Made by a program: the position numbers and the translations under genes | In this document: positions 16,247 through 24,551 of the stretch, one piece after another | Numbering within the stretch: position 1 is the first letter of the stretch | Layout: the number at the start of each line of letters is the position of its first letter | The notes under the pieces: generated by a model | What the model was told of the DNA's origin: nothing | The model's input: the letters and a program-made list of their open reading frames with translations, nothing else | Databases searched by the model: none | From: Stagnihabitans lacustris | Lineage (GTDB): Bacteria; Pseudomonadota; Alphaproteobacteria; Rhodobacterales; Rhodobacteraceae | NCBI RefSeq assembly: GCF_025950525.1 | Contig: NZ_JAPDGS010000001.1 | Coordinates: 806,001-870,000 of the forward strand | Length of the DNA: 64,000 nucleotides | Reading direction: 5' to 3'

Positions 16247-18214
16247 ATGATCACCGAACTCGGCCATTTTGCCCTGATCCTCGCGCTCGTCACCGCCTTG
16301 ATCCAGATGAGCCTTCCCCTGATCGGCGCGCAAAGGGCCAACCGCAGGCTTATGGCCTTGGCGGGACCCGCGGCCACGGTGCAATTCGCGCTGATCGCCA
16401 CGGCCTTTGGTGCGCTGACCTATGCTTTCGTGACCTCGGACTTCTCCGTGGCCCTGGTCGTCGCCCATTCCCACACCGAAAAGCCGATGCTTTACAAGGT
16501 CGCGGGGGTCTGGGGCAATCACGAGGGGTCATTGCTGCTGTGGGTGCTGGCGCTGTCGCTGTTCGGGGCCTGCGCGCATTGGTTCGGCCAGAACCTGCCC
16601 TTGCGGCTGAAGGCGCGGGTGCTGGCGGTTCAGGGCGCGATCGGGGCGGCGTTTCTGGCCTTTACGCTTTTCACCTCGAACCCTTTCCTGCGCCTGGCCG
16701 TGCCGCCGATGAACGGCAACGACATGAACCCGATCCTGCAGGACCCCGGATTGGCCTTCCACCCGCCCTTCCTTTACCTTGGCTATGTCGGGCTTTCGAT
16801 GTCCTTTGCCTTTGCCGTGGCCGCCCTGCTGGAGGGGCGGGTGGATGCCGCCTGGGGCCGCTGGGTCCGGCCTTGGACCCTGGCCGCCTGGATGTTCCTG
16901 ACCATCGGCATCATCATGGGCTCACTTTGGGCCTATTACGAGCTGGGCTGGGGCGGGTTCTGGTTTTGGGACCCGGTGGAAAACGCCTCCTTCATGCCCT
17001 GGCTGATTGCCACGGCCCTCCTCCACTCCGCCATCGTGGTCGAAAAGCGTGAGGCGTTGAAGTCCTGGACCATCCTTCTGGCGATCTTTGCCTTTGGCTT
17101 CTCGCTGATCGGGACCTTTATCGTGCGGTCGGGCGTCATCACCTCGGTCCACAGCTTTGCTTCGGACCCGACGCGGGGGATGGCGGTGCTGGCGATCCTT
17201 GGCGTCTTTATGGGCGGCGCCCTGACGCTTTATGCCGCCAAGGCCGGCGATCTGGAGGCCAAGGGCGTCTTCGCCATGATCTCACGCGAAAGCGGGCTGG
17301 TGTTGAACAACCTGCTGCTGACCGTGGCGGCCTTTGTCGTCTTTGTTGGCACGATCTGGCCCCTGGTGGCCGAGGTCCTGTTGGGCCGCGCCGTGTCGGT
17401 CGGCGCGCCGTTTTTTGATGCGGCCTTCACGCCCTTTGCCGTGGCCTTGGGGCTTGCGTTGCCCATCGGCGCGGTTCTGCCGTGGAAACGGGCAGAGCTG
17501 GGCCGGGCGCTGCGCCCCTTTGCCCCGGCGCTGATCCTGGCTGTGGCCGCAGCCCTTCTGGCCTATGCGCTGGGGTCGGGGCGGTCGACCCTTGGGCCCC
17601 TGGGGATTGCGCTGGCGGCCTGGCTTGTGGCGGGATCGGCCACCGACATCTGGGCGCGTTGCGGGCGGGGTGCTGTCTCGGCTCGCCTGTCGCGCCTGAC
17701 AAGGCTGCCGCGCGCCGATTGGGGCCGCGTCACCGCCCATGCCGGCCTTGGCCTGACCATCTTTGGCGTCGTCACCCTGACCTCTTACAGCCAGGAGGAT
17801 ATCCGCGTCGTCCAACTGGGAGAGACATTCACCATGGGCGCCTATGACATCACGCTGCAGGATATCCGCGAGGAACAGGGGTCGAACTACACCGCCCAAG
17901 TCGCGGATGTTGTTGTGCAAAAGGGCGGGGTGATGATTGCGACCCTGCATCCGGCCAAAAGGTCCTATCCCTTTGCGCAGATGAACACGACCGAGGCCGC
18001 GATCCGCCCCGGCCTGACCCAAGACCTGTATGTCGTCGTCGGCGATGCCCAAGAGGGCGGCGGCTATGCCTTGCGGTCCTATATCAAACCCTTTGCGCTT
18101 TGGCTTTGGGTTGGTGGGGTGATGATGGGTCTGGGTGGGCTTTTGTCGCTGTCCGACCGCCGCTACCGCGTCGCCGCCGGGGCCGCCAAACTGCGCGGGG
18201 TGCCCGCAGAATGA
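16247..18214 (+). CDS. ccmF: Cytochrome c-type biogenesis protein CcmF (haem lyase subunit)
   Basis: 655 residues, the usual CcmF size. The start ATG at 16247 follows CCGGAGG. It is a multi-pass inner-membrane protein that receives haem from CcmE and attaches it to apocytochrome c with CcmH/CcmI. The conserved WGNHEGSLLLWVL motif lies early in the protein, and the haem-handling tryptophan-rich segment is GWGGFWFWDPVENASFMPWL. A large periplasmic domain follows before the final membrane segment (LWLWVGGVMMGLGGLLSL). Its stop overlaps the ccmH start (ATGA). Other ccm genes are not in the window, so system I genes are split. Confidence 0.96.
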   Translation: MITELGHFALILALVTALIQMSLPLIGAQRANRRLMALAGPAATVQFALIATAFGALTYAFVTSDFSVALVVAHSHTEKPMLYKVAGVWGNHEGSLLLWVLALSLFGACAHWFGQNLPLRLKARVLAVQGAIGAAFLAFTLFTSNPFLRLAVPPMNGNDMNPILQDPGLAFHPPFLYLGYVGLSMSFAFAVAALLEGRVDAAWGRWVRPWTLAAWMFLTIGIIMGSLWAYYELGWGGFWFWDPVENASFMPWLIATALLHSAIVVEKREALKSWTILLAIFAFGFSLIGTFIVRSGVITSVHSFASDPTRGMAVLAILGVFMGGALTLYAAKAGDLEAKGVFAMISRESGLVLNNLLLTVAAFVVFVGTIWPLVAEVLLGRAVSVGAPFFDAAFTPFAVALGLALPIGAVLPWKRAELGRALRPFAPALILAVAAALLAYALGSGRSTLGPLGIALAAWLVAGSATDIWARCGRGAVSARLSRLTRLPRADWGRVTAHAGLGLTIFGVVTLTSYSQEDIRVVQLGETFTMGAYDITLQDIREEQGSNYTAQVADVVVQKGGVMIATLHPAKRSYPFAQMNTTEAAIRPGLTQDLYVVVGDAQEGGGYALRSYIKPFALWLWVGGVMMGLGGLLSLSDRRYRVAAGAAKLRGVPAE

Positions 18215-18702
18215 AGGACCGCAGATTGAAAAACCGCCGCATGAAAAACCGCGGACTGAAACGCCTGCTCCTTGCCCTGTGCCTGCTGGCCAGCCCGGCC
18301 CTGGCCGTCCAGCCTGACGAGATCCTGGCCGACCCTGCACAAGAGGCCCGCGCAAGGACTCTCTCGCGCGAGTTGCGCTGCCTGGTCTGCCAGAACGAGA
18401 ATATCGACGACAGCGATGCGCAATTGGCCCGCGACCTGCGGCTTTTGTTGCGCGAAAGGATCGTGGCGGGGGATACGGATGCGCAGGCGATGGCGTTCAT
18501 CACAGCGCGGTATGGCGAATTCGTCCTGCTGAACCCGCCCGCCACCGGGGCAAATCTGGTGCTGTGGCTGGCCGGTCCTGCCGCATTGCTGGCAGGTGGC
18601 GCGCTGGCCTTTGCTGTGATGCGGCGGCGGTCGCGGTCCTCCGAGGCCGAAAGCCTGTCCGCAGAGGAAAAGGCCCGGCTGGAGACCCTGTTAAAGGATT
18701 AG
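18211..18702 (+). CDS. ccmH: Cytochrome c-type biogenesis protein CcmH
   Basis: 163 residues. It starts inside the ccmF stop (4-bp overlap). The N-terminus has an unusually long basic n-region with a near repeat (MKDRRLKNRR then MKNRGLKR); the second Met (residue 11) directly before LLLALCLLASPALA could be the real start. The conserved thiol motif is LRCLVCQNENIDDS, which reduces apocytochrome c Cys residues for haem attachment. One membrane anchor follows (LVLWLAGPAALLAGGALAFAV) and then a short charged tail. The 3' end overlaps the convergent DUF1513 gene by 12 bp. Confidence 0.94.
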   Translation: MKDRRLKNRRMKNRGLKRLLLALCLLASPALAVQPDEILADPAQEARARTLSRELRCLVCQNENIDDSDAQLARDLRLLLRERIVAGDTDAQAMAFITARYGEFVLLNPPATGANLVLWLAGPAALLAGGALAFAVMRRRSRSSEAESLSAEEKARLETLLKD

Positions 18703-19743
18703 CGCGACCATGTGGTTGTCCCAGGCGGCCTCGTGATGGGCCAGGGGCGTGACCTGTTGGTCCAGCGCACAGATGCCGCCATTGCCATCCGAGGTCACAA
18801 ACCCCGCCCCCAAGGCCGACAGCCCGCAGACATCGGCGCGTGCATGGGTGGCCAGGAAGGTCCCGTCGGGTGCAAAGACCTGCACCGCGCCGCCCTTGGG
18901 ACTGCTGATTGCCAGCCGCCCATCCCGGGCCCGCGCGATCGAGCCCGCATAGCCCTGCATCCGATGCGCCTCGCCCTCGGGGGCAGCAAACAAAACCGGC
19001 GCCGACCCCGGGACCCAATGGCCCAACAAGGGGACGACCTCGGCGGGGTCGCCCTCCCATTGCATGGCAAAGGCCACGCCCGTTTCGGTCAGCACCAGAT
19101 GGCGGATCGAGGCCTGGGGCAGGTCGGGCAAGCTCACCTGATCCAGGATGCTGCCGCCTTTGGACAGCAGGGTCAGGTTGGGCGCCATGGTGTCGATGTT
19201 CAGCTTGGTGCGGTCGCCGGGGTCGGTCTGGATGCCGCCATTGGCGACGATCAGCCCGGCCTTGGTCAGCTTGATGTCATGCGGCCCGATGCCGCCGCTG
19301 ATCCATTCGCCCATCCGGGTGAAGCCCTCGGTCTCCCAGATGCCGATGCGGCCTTCGGACCCTTCGGCCACGACTTCCGAGGTATACAGCACCCGGCCAT
19401 CCGAGGCGAAGGCGCCATGGCCGTTGAACTGGCGGCCCGGGGGCGGGGTCAGCCGGTGGGTCTGCGCGCCCGTCACGCAGTCGATGACCAAGGCGTAAGT
19501 CCCCGGACGGCGGGCAAAGGCCACGGCCAGCGGCCGCGTCGGATGGGCGGCCGCCGCATGGCCGCGCGCGGGCAGGGGCAGGGCGAACAGGCTTTCGCCG
19601 GTTTCCGACAGGCCATGCAGCCGGTAATCCTCGCCCTCTTTGGCCGCGGCAAGCCAGGCGGGCGACCCCGCATCGGCCCAGGACGGGCGCGCCACGGCAA
19701 GGGCCGCAAGGCTGGACAGGAACAGGCGGCGAGAGGGGCGCAA
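18691..19743 (-). CDS. DUF1513 family protein, exported (iron module)
   Basis: 350 residues if the TTG at 19743 is used. That start lies 1 bp after the upstream imelysin stop and gives MRPSRRLFLSSLAALAVARP, with an SRRLFL twin-arginine-like signal. No ATG lies close enough without running far into the upstream gene. The body looks like a beta-propeller-type periplasmic protein with repeated motifs (GHGAFASDGRVLYTSE, GPHDIKLT, VANGGIQTDPGDRTKL). DUF1513 proteins are recurrently encoded beside imelysin and di-heme oxidoreductase genes and are thought to act in periplasmic iron acquisition; the biochemical role is not known. The 3' end overlaps ccmH. Confidence 0.85.
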   Translation of the reverse strand: MRPSRRLFLSSLAALAVARPSWADAGSPAWLAAAKEGEDYRLHGLSETGESLFALPLPARGHAAAAHPTRPLAVAFARRPGTYALVIDCVTGAQTHRLTPPPGRQFNGHGAFASDGRVLYTSEVVAEGSEGRIGIWETEGFTRMGEWISGGIGPHDIKLTKAGLIVANGGIQTDPGDRTKLNIDTMAPNLTLLSKGGSILDQVSLPDLPQASIRHLVLTETGVAFAMQWEGDPAEVVPLLGHWVPGSAPVLFAAPEGEAHRMQGYAGSIARARDGRLAISSPKGGAVQVFAPDGTFLATHARADVCGLSALGAGFVTSDGNGGICALDQQVTPLAHHEAAWDNHMVALIL

Positions 19744-19744
19744 G

Positions 19745-20707
19745 TCAGTCTCCGTCGGCAGAGTTAAAGCCGATGCCCACGTCCATTTCGGGGGCCACCT
19801 CGGCCAGGACAAGGTCACGGATCGCTGTGACCGTCTGCCCCAGGATTTCCAGTTTCAGCCGCCCGCCGGGTGTGGCGATGCCGTCAAGGACCGGATCGCT
19901 GTCGGCCAGGGCCTGCGCCTGGCCGATGGCCTTGTCAAAGGCGGCCAGCGTCAGGGGTGCATCGGGTGTCAGGGTCGCGGTGAAGGCGCGCAGGGCCTGC
20001 AGCGCCAAAAGGATATTGCGCGCGCTGCGCCCCGAGGCGCGGGCCTCGGCCCGGTCCGGGTGGGGGGCGTCAAAGCTGCCCAGCGGGCGGCCGATGCGCT
20101 GATCGGACAGGCTTTCCAATCCGGTGGCCAGTTGGGTGAACAGCGCCTGGCGCGCCTCGGCCCGGGTCAGGAAGGCGGTGTTGCCCGGCTCTGCCGCCGT
20201 GGTCAGAAGGCGGGCGTAATCCTGCCAGCCGGTGTCGATTTCATGGGCCACGCGGGCCAGGTCGGCGGTGGTGGCGGCGATCAGCGGGCAGGGATCGGCG
20301 GGCAAGGTATCGGCGGGCCAAATCAGCCGCTCCAGCGCCAAGAGCCCCCGGGCGGCCACCGATTGTTGGGCAAAGGCCTCGGGCGCAAGTTTGGCCGGGT
20401 CGCCGGCCAAGAGCGCCTTTTGCGCCTTGGCCCCCATGCCTTTGGGGTCGGGCCAATACAGCACCGATAGCGCGCGGCCCGCGTCCTCGCCCGGACCCAG
20501 ATGCAGATGCTGCACCGCCATCCAGGCATCATACGTCAGGTGAAAGTCGGCCTGCAAAGCCCTGACGTCGCAGGTCTTTCCGACTGCGGCCAGGCTGTCC
20601 GAGGCGCGGGCAAAGGCGGCATAGCCCGGCAGGATGTGATCCTGCACGGCTTCAGGAATATCAGCCAGCGCCGGGCTGGCCAGAAGGCAAAACAGGATGG
20701 CGCGCAT
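19745..20707 (-). CDS. Imelysin-family periplasmic protein (second copy in the iron module)
   Basis: 320 residues. The signal peptide is MRAILFCLLASPALA. The mainly helical body has imelysin features: a segment near the N-terminus (ALQADFHLTYDAWMAVQHL) and LLALERLIWP in the middle. The start ATG at 20707 overlaps the stop of the di-heme oxidoreductase gene (TGATG). Known family context: M75/imelysin proteins bind iron or haem-related ligands in the periplasm; the peptidase name is historical. It is shorter than the first imelysin of the operon. Confidence 0.85.
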   Translation of the reverse strand: MRAILFCLLASPALADIPEAVQDHILPGYAAFARASDSLAAVGKTCDVRALQADFHLTYDAWMAVQHLHLGPGEDAGRALSVLYWPDPKGMGAKAQKALLAGDPAKLAPEAFAQQSVAARGLLALERLIWPADTLPADPCPLIAATTADLARVAHEIDTGWQDYARLLTTAAEPGNTAFLTRAEARQALFTQLATGLESLSDQRIGRPLGSFDAPHPDRAEARASGRSARNILLALQALRAFTATLTPDAPLTLAAFDKAIGQAQALADSDPVLDGIATPGGRLKLEILGQTVTAIRDLVLAEVAPEMDVGIGFNSADGD

Positions 20708-22218
20708 CACAGGCTCCCAAGATAGGCGATCAGGGCATCACGGTCGGCGGCCGGCAGGGCCACCACCGCATCGCGCGCGGCTTGCGCCTCGCCTCCATGC
20801 CATAGCACGGCTTCCAGCAGACTGCCCGCCCTTCCGTCGTGCAAAAAGCGCGCTTGGCCGGACACCTGCGCGGTCAGCCCGATGCCCCACAAAGGCGCGG
20901 TCCGCCACTCAGACCCCGAGGCGCGACCCTCGGGGCGGTTGTCGGCCAGGCCCGGCCCCATGTCGTGCAACAGCAGGTCGGTAAAGGGCCAGATCAGCTG
21001 AAAGCTTTGCTCGGGCTGGCCCTGCAGCCGGTTGGTCACGAATTTCGGCACATGGCAGGATTGGCAGCCGGTTTCGTAAAACACCTGCTTGCCGGCCAGG
21101 ACCAGGGGGTCATCCACGCCGCGACGGGCGGGCACGGCCAGGTTGCGGGAATAGAACGTCACCAGGTCCAGGCTTTTGCCGTCGACCTCCAGCCCGTCAC
21201 GGATGCCGGGTTCCTGACCATCTGGCGCGCTGCGGCAGGCGGTTTGCGCGTCAGAACATTCGCCCCAGGATTCCGGATGCAGGGGCGTCGAAAGCCCCAT
21301 ATCGCCGGAAAAGGCCCCGGCTGATTGCGCCTTGATCGTCGGCGCCCCGGCCTTCAGCCCGAACCGCCCCAGCATGGGCACGCCATATTCGACCGAAGGA
21401 ACGATCTGCGCCCGGCCCGAAATGCCGTCGCCATTGGCGTCATCCTCGTCGGCATGGGCCAGGATATCGGCGGCGGGGATCGCCTCCAAGAGGCCTAGCC
21501 CGATCATCTGCGGGGCGATGCGGGGGGAAAGCTGGACCTCGCCCGGATCGCCCATCAGGGGCGTGAACCCATAGACGGGCTGTTGCAGCGTCACCACGGT
21601 GCCATCGGCCAGGGTCAAGGGCAGGGGAGTATAGGCGATCTCCATCCGGCCTTCGGGGGTCTGGCCCGGGGTGGCCAGGTCCTGCATCTGGCCGCCATAC
21701 AGAGGGTGGTTCTGCGTCGCATGCCAGCCCGGGATGGCCGGGCTTTCCCCCCCCGGCACCGACAGGCGCAGGAACAGCCCCGTGCGCGGCCCGTCGCCTT
21801 CGGGCGGATGGGCGCGGCCGTCCTTCAGGTGGCAATCCTGGCAGGCCCGCGCGTTGAAAAGCGGCCCCAGCCCGTCGGAGGCCAGGGTGGAGGAGGGCGC
21901 GGCAATCCAGGCCTTGCGAAACAGCGCATTGCCCAGTTTGAAGGTCATCTCGCCCTCGAAGGGCATATTGGCCGAATGTTGCGAAAAGGCGTCGGCGGTA
22001 TCGGAGGCCCGCACGGTGGCGGCGCCGCCGGGCTTGTCCTCGAACTTCTCGGGCTTGGAGAAATCGGTGGGCACGGCCAGGACCGCCGCGATGCGCGCCG
22101 CTTCGGCCTTGGTGCGCGGCACGACCTTCAGATGCAGGTCCTCCAGCCCCTGGGCCGCGGCCCAAAAGGGGACCAGCGACAGGGCGCCGATGGCCACAGA
22201 CAGATATCCGACACGCAT
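20707..22218 (-). CDS. Di-heme oxidoreductase (DHOR / DUF1111, thiol-oxidoreductase-like)
   Basis: 503 residues. A short hydrophobic N-terminus (MRVGYLSVAIGALSLVPFWAA) acts as a signal peptide. Two c-type haem motifs are visible: CQDCH at 126-130 and CQSCH in the second half (ETGCQSCHVPKF). The conserved N-terminal motif FNARACQDCHLKDGRAHPP is a family hallmark. Periplasmic electron transfer is expected, possibly redox change of iron before uptake by the neighbouring imelysins. Maturation would need the Ccm system, two genes of which lie about 2 kb further on. It sits between the two imelysin genes. Confidence 0.9.
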   Translation of the reverse strand: MRVGYLSVAIGALSLVPFWAAAQGLEDLHLKVVPRTKAEAARIAAVLAVPTDFSKPEKFEDKPGGAATVRASDTADAFSQHSANMPFEGEMTFKLGNALFRKAWIAAPSSTLASDGLGPLFNARACQDCHLKDGRAHPPEGDGPRTGLFLRLSVPGGESPAIPGWHATQNHPLYGGQMQDLATPGQTPEGRMEIAYTPLPLTLADGTVVTLQQPVYGFTPLMGDPGEVQLSPRIAPQMIGLGLLEAIPAADILAHADEDDANGDGISGRAQIVPSVEYGVPMLGRFGLKAGAPTIKAQSAGAFSGDMGLSTPLHPESWGECSDAQTACRSAPDGQEPGIRDGLEVDGKSLDLVTFYSRNLAVPARRGVDDPLVLAGKQVFYETGCQSCHVPKFVTNRLQGQPEQSFQLIWPFTDLLLHDMGPGLADNRPEGRASGSEWRTAPLWGIGLTAQVSGQARFLHDGRAGSLLEAVLWHGGEAQAARDAVVALPAADRDALIAYLGSL

Positions 22219-22306
22219 CCTGGTCCTTACCGGCGGCCTGCCCGCCCTTGGCTGAGGCGGCAGCGCCGCCATGGCTTTACATCTGTGGCGCCGACAGAAA
22301 CCGGCG

Positions 22307-23554
22307 TTACTGGAAAATCGCGTCGGGGTTGTCCAGGCTGTCAGAGCCCTCGAAGGCGATCTGATCCAGACCCAGCGCCGTCACCGCCCGTTCGATCGTC
22401 TTGGTCTGATCGACCAGCGCATCGACCGCGCCCATGATCAACGCCTCGCCCTCGGCATTGCCGGCCTCGATCATCTGGTCATAGGCCATGCCCGATTCCG
22501 CCCGCGCCTTGACCGCCCCCAGGGCCGCAACCGAAGCGTCCAGCTTGGCGCGCAGTTCTGCATCCACCGCAGGGTCGGCGGCCTGCACCAGATCGGCCAG
22601 CGCGGGGCCTTGCAGCACCGTGCCATCGACCCGCGTATAGGCGCCGGTATAGACGTTGCGGATGCCGATCCCGTCGTAATAATGGCTGTTCTGCGTGTTG
22701 TCCGAGAAGCAATCCTGCTCTTCCTCGGGGTCGTTCAACAAGAGCCCCAGCTTCATCCGCTCGCCGCCCAACTCGCCATAAGACAGCGAGCCCATGCCGG
22801 TCAGGATCGCCATGACGCCCTTGGTCGGGTCATCGGTCACGACCTTGCGGGCGGCGCCTTCGGGGCCCCAGTTGCCGACCATCTCGGTCAGGTCATCGAC
22901 CAGAAGTTGGGTCGCGGCCACGAGGTAAGCCGCGCGGCGGTCGCAATTGCCGCCCGTGCAATCCGTGGCGGAAAAGTCGGTCCAGGGCCGGGCGCCCGCA
23001 CCGGGCCCGGTGCCGTTCAGGTCCTGACCCCACAGCATGAATTCCACCGCATGATAGCCCGAGGCGACATTGGCTTCGATGCCTTCGGCCTCGTGCAGCC
23101 GGGTCGCGATCAGGTCCGGCGTGATCGTGGTGGCATCGACTTCCGCCCCCGACAGCACGAACTTCGGCGTGGCAATGACGTTCAACCCGGCCTGGGCGTT
23201 TTCCTCGTTCAGCGCCGAGCCCGCCTCGACATAGTCGATCAGCCCTTCGTCCAGGGGCCAAGAGTTCACGCGGCCCTCCCAATCATCCACCACCGGATTG
23301 CCGAAACGGAAGGCCTCGGATTGCTGATAGGGCACGCGGGCGGCCTTCCAGGCGTCGCGGGCGGCCTGAAGCGTCGCCTCGGACGGGGTGGCCACCAGCG
23401 CGGCCACCGCCTGTTGCAGGGCCTGCGCCGTGGTCAGGGCGTCGGAATAGGTGGCCAGGCCGATATCGGCGTAATGGGCCACGACCTCGGTCTTTTCGAC
23501 GGCAAGGGCGGGCAGGGCCAGGGTGCAAAGGGCGGTCGTCAGAAACAGGCGCAT
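22307..23554 (-). CDS. Imelysin-family iron-regulated periplasmic protein (IrpA-like)
   Basis: 415 residues. The ATG at 23554 follows GGAAAGGACC. The signal peptide is MRLFLTTALCTLALPALA. The imelysin GxHxxE motif is clear (ASGYHAVEFMLWGQD). Further family features are RDAWKAARVPYQQSEAFRFG and the Cys-containing segment NDPEEEQDCFSDNTQNSHYY. It is the first gene of a minus-strand operon (imelysin, di-heme oxidoreductase, imelysin, DUF1513). The family role is periplasmic iron-compound binding; the mechanism is not established. Confidence 0.9.
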   Translation of the reverse strand: MRLFLTTALCTLALPALAVEKTEVVAHYADIGLATYSDALTTAQALQQAVAALVATPSEATLQAARDAWKAARVPYQQSEAFRFGNPVVDDWEGRVNSWPLDEGLIDYVEAGSALNEENAQAGLNVIATPKFVLSGAEVDATTITPDLIATRLHEAEGIEANVASGYHAVEFMLWGQDLNGTGPGAGARPWTDFSATDCTGGNCDRRAAYLVAATQLLVDDLTEMVGNWGPEGAARKVVTDDPTKGVMAILTGMGSLSYGELGGERMKLGLLLNDPEEEQDCFSDNTQNSHYYDGIGIRNVYTGAYTRVDGTVLQGPALADLVQAADPAVDAELRAKLDASVAALGAVKARAESGMAYDQMIEAGNAEGEALIMGAVDALVDQTKTIERAVTALGLDQIAFEGSDSLDNPDAIFQ

Positions 23555-23621
23555 GGCGGTCCTTTCGATGGGCGCCAGAGCGGGTCTGGCTGGAAAGGGC
23601 CGCAGGGCGCGGCCTTGGCCG

Positions 23622-23651
23622 TTATTTCCGACAAAAACGCTTGGATGTAAA
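23622..23651 (-). promoter_or_regulatory. Candidate promoter of the imelysin iron operon
   Basis: On the minus strand TTTACA (23651-23646) and AAATAA (23627-23622) are 18 bp apart, placing a start about 60 bp before the imelysin ATG. A small palindrome TTTCCTTGGGAAA lies just upstream (23662-23674) and could bind a regulator. No clear Fur, Irr or RirA box was recognised. This is an inference by eye. Confidence 0.3.
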
Positions 23652-23753
23652 GCCTGATTCTTTTCCTTGGGAAATGCGGTGTCTGAATTTGGCGGCACCT
23701 GTCCACCTGCGCGGAGCCGAAGCGTCAGCGCAGGCGACAGATCGGCTTGCGCG

Positions 23754-24551
23754 TCAGCGCTCCGCTTGGAAGCCGTTCAGCCGCATCAGCTCCGGGAAGA
23801 CCTCTGGCACCCCGGCCACGATGGGGCCACCCTTGTGCAGACCCTCGCCCACCAGGAAGTCGTTGACCCGCAGCCCCGCCGCCTCGATCACCGCGATCGC
23901 CCCCAGGCAGTCCCAAGAGTTGATATGCGGCTCCATATAGCCCAGGAACCGCCCCGCCGCGACATAAGCCAGGTTCAAGGCGCCCGAACCGTCGCGAAAG
24001 AACATGCCGCCCTGCTCCAGAAGCCCGGTGAAAGGCCCCAGGAACTGCGCCCCCGACACGCGAGGGCTATAGCCGGTGGCCACCAGACCCTCCCGCAGGG
24101 ACCGCCCGGGATGGCGCTTGACCGGCTTGCCGTTCAGCGTGGCGGGAAAGCCGCGCCCGCCTGCAAACAGCTCTCCGCGCACCGGGGCAAAGACCGTGCC
24201 GAATTGCAGCACCCCATCCAGCACGAAGGCAATCGACACGCACCAGGACGAGAGCCCCGACAAAAACGGCTGCGTCCCGTCGATCGGATCGACCACCCAG
24301 ACACCCTGGCCCGGCACTATCGCCATCGCGCCGGTCTCTTCGCCGAAAAACGCATCTTCCGGGAAAGCCTCGGCCAGCCGCGCCTTGATCCGCAGTTCGG
24401 TGTTCAGATCGGCTTCCGAGGCCATGTCCTGCAGCCCCTTGGACTGCACGGTCAGGCTCTCCAGGTCGTTGAAATAGCCAAGCGCCAGGGCGCCGGCCTC
24501 TTGCACCAGGGTCAGGGCAAAGTCGAAACGAGGTTTCAGGTCCATCTTCAT
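23754..24551 (-). CDS. Inositol-monophosphatase-family phosphatase (histidinol-phosphatase HisN-like)
   Basis: 265 residues. Mg2+-dependent sugar/inositol phosphatase fold. Motifs: GEETG (metal ligand Glu), WVVDPIDGTQPFLSG (the DPIDGT metal site) and WDCLGAIAVIEAAG (the WD metal/substrate site). The ATG at 24551 overlaps the ROK kinase stop by 4 bp; an ATG two codons later is also possible. Candidate substrates are inositol phosphate, histidinol phosphate or a hexose phosphate. Coupling to a sugar kinase suggests a sugar- or amino-sugar-phosphate route, but this is inference. Confidence 0.88.
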   Translation of the reverse strand: MKMDLKPRFDFALTLVQEAGALALGYFNDLESLTVQSKGLQDMASEADLNTELRIKARLAEAFPEDAFFGEETGAMAIVPGQGVWVVDPIDGTQPFLSGLSSWCVSIAFVLDGVLQFGTVFAPVRGELFAGGRGFPATLNGKPVKRHPGRSLREGLVATGYSPRVSGAQFLGPFTGLLEQGGMFFRDGSGALNLAYVAAGRFLGYMEPHINSWDCLGAIAVIEAAGLRVNDFLVGEGLHKGGPIVAGVPEVFPELMRLNGFQAER

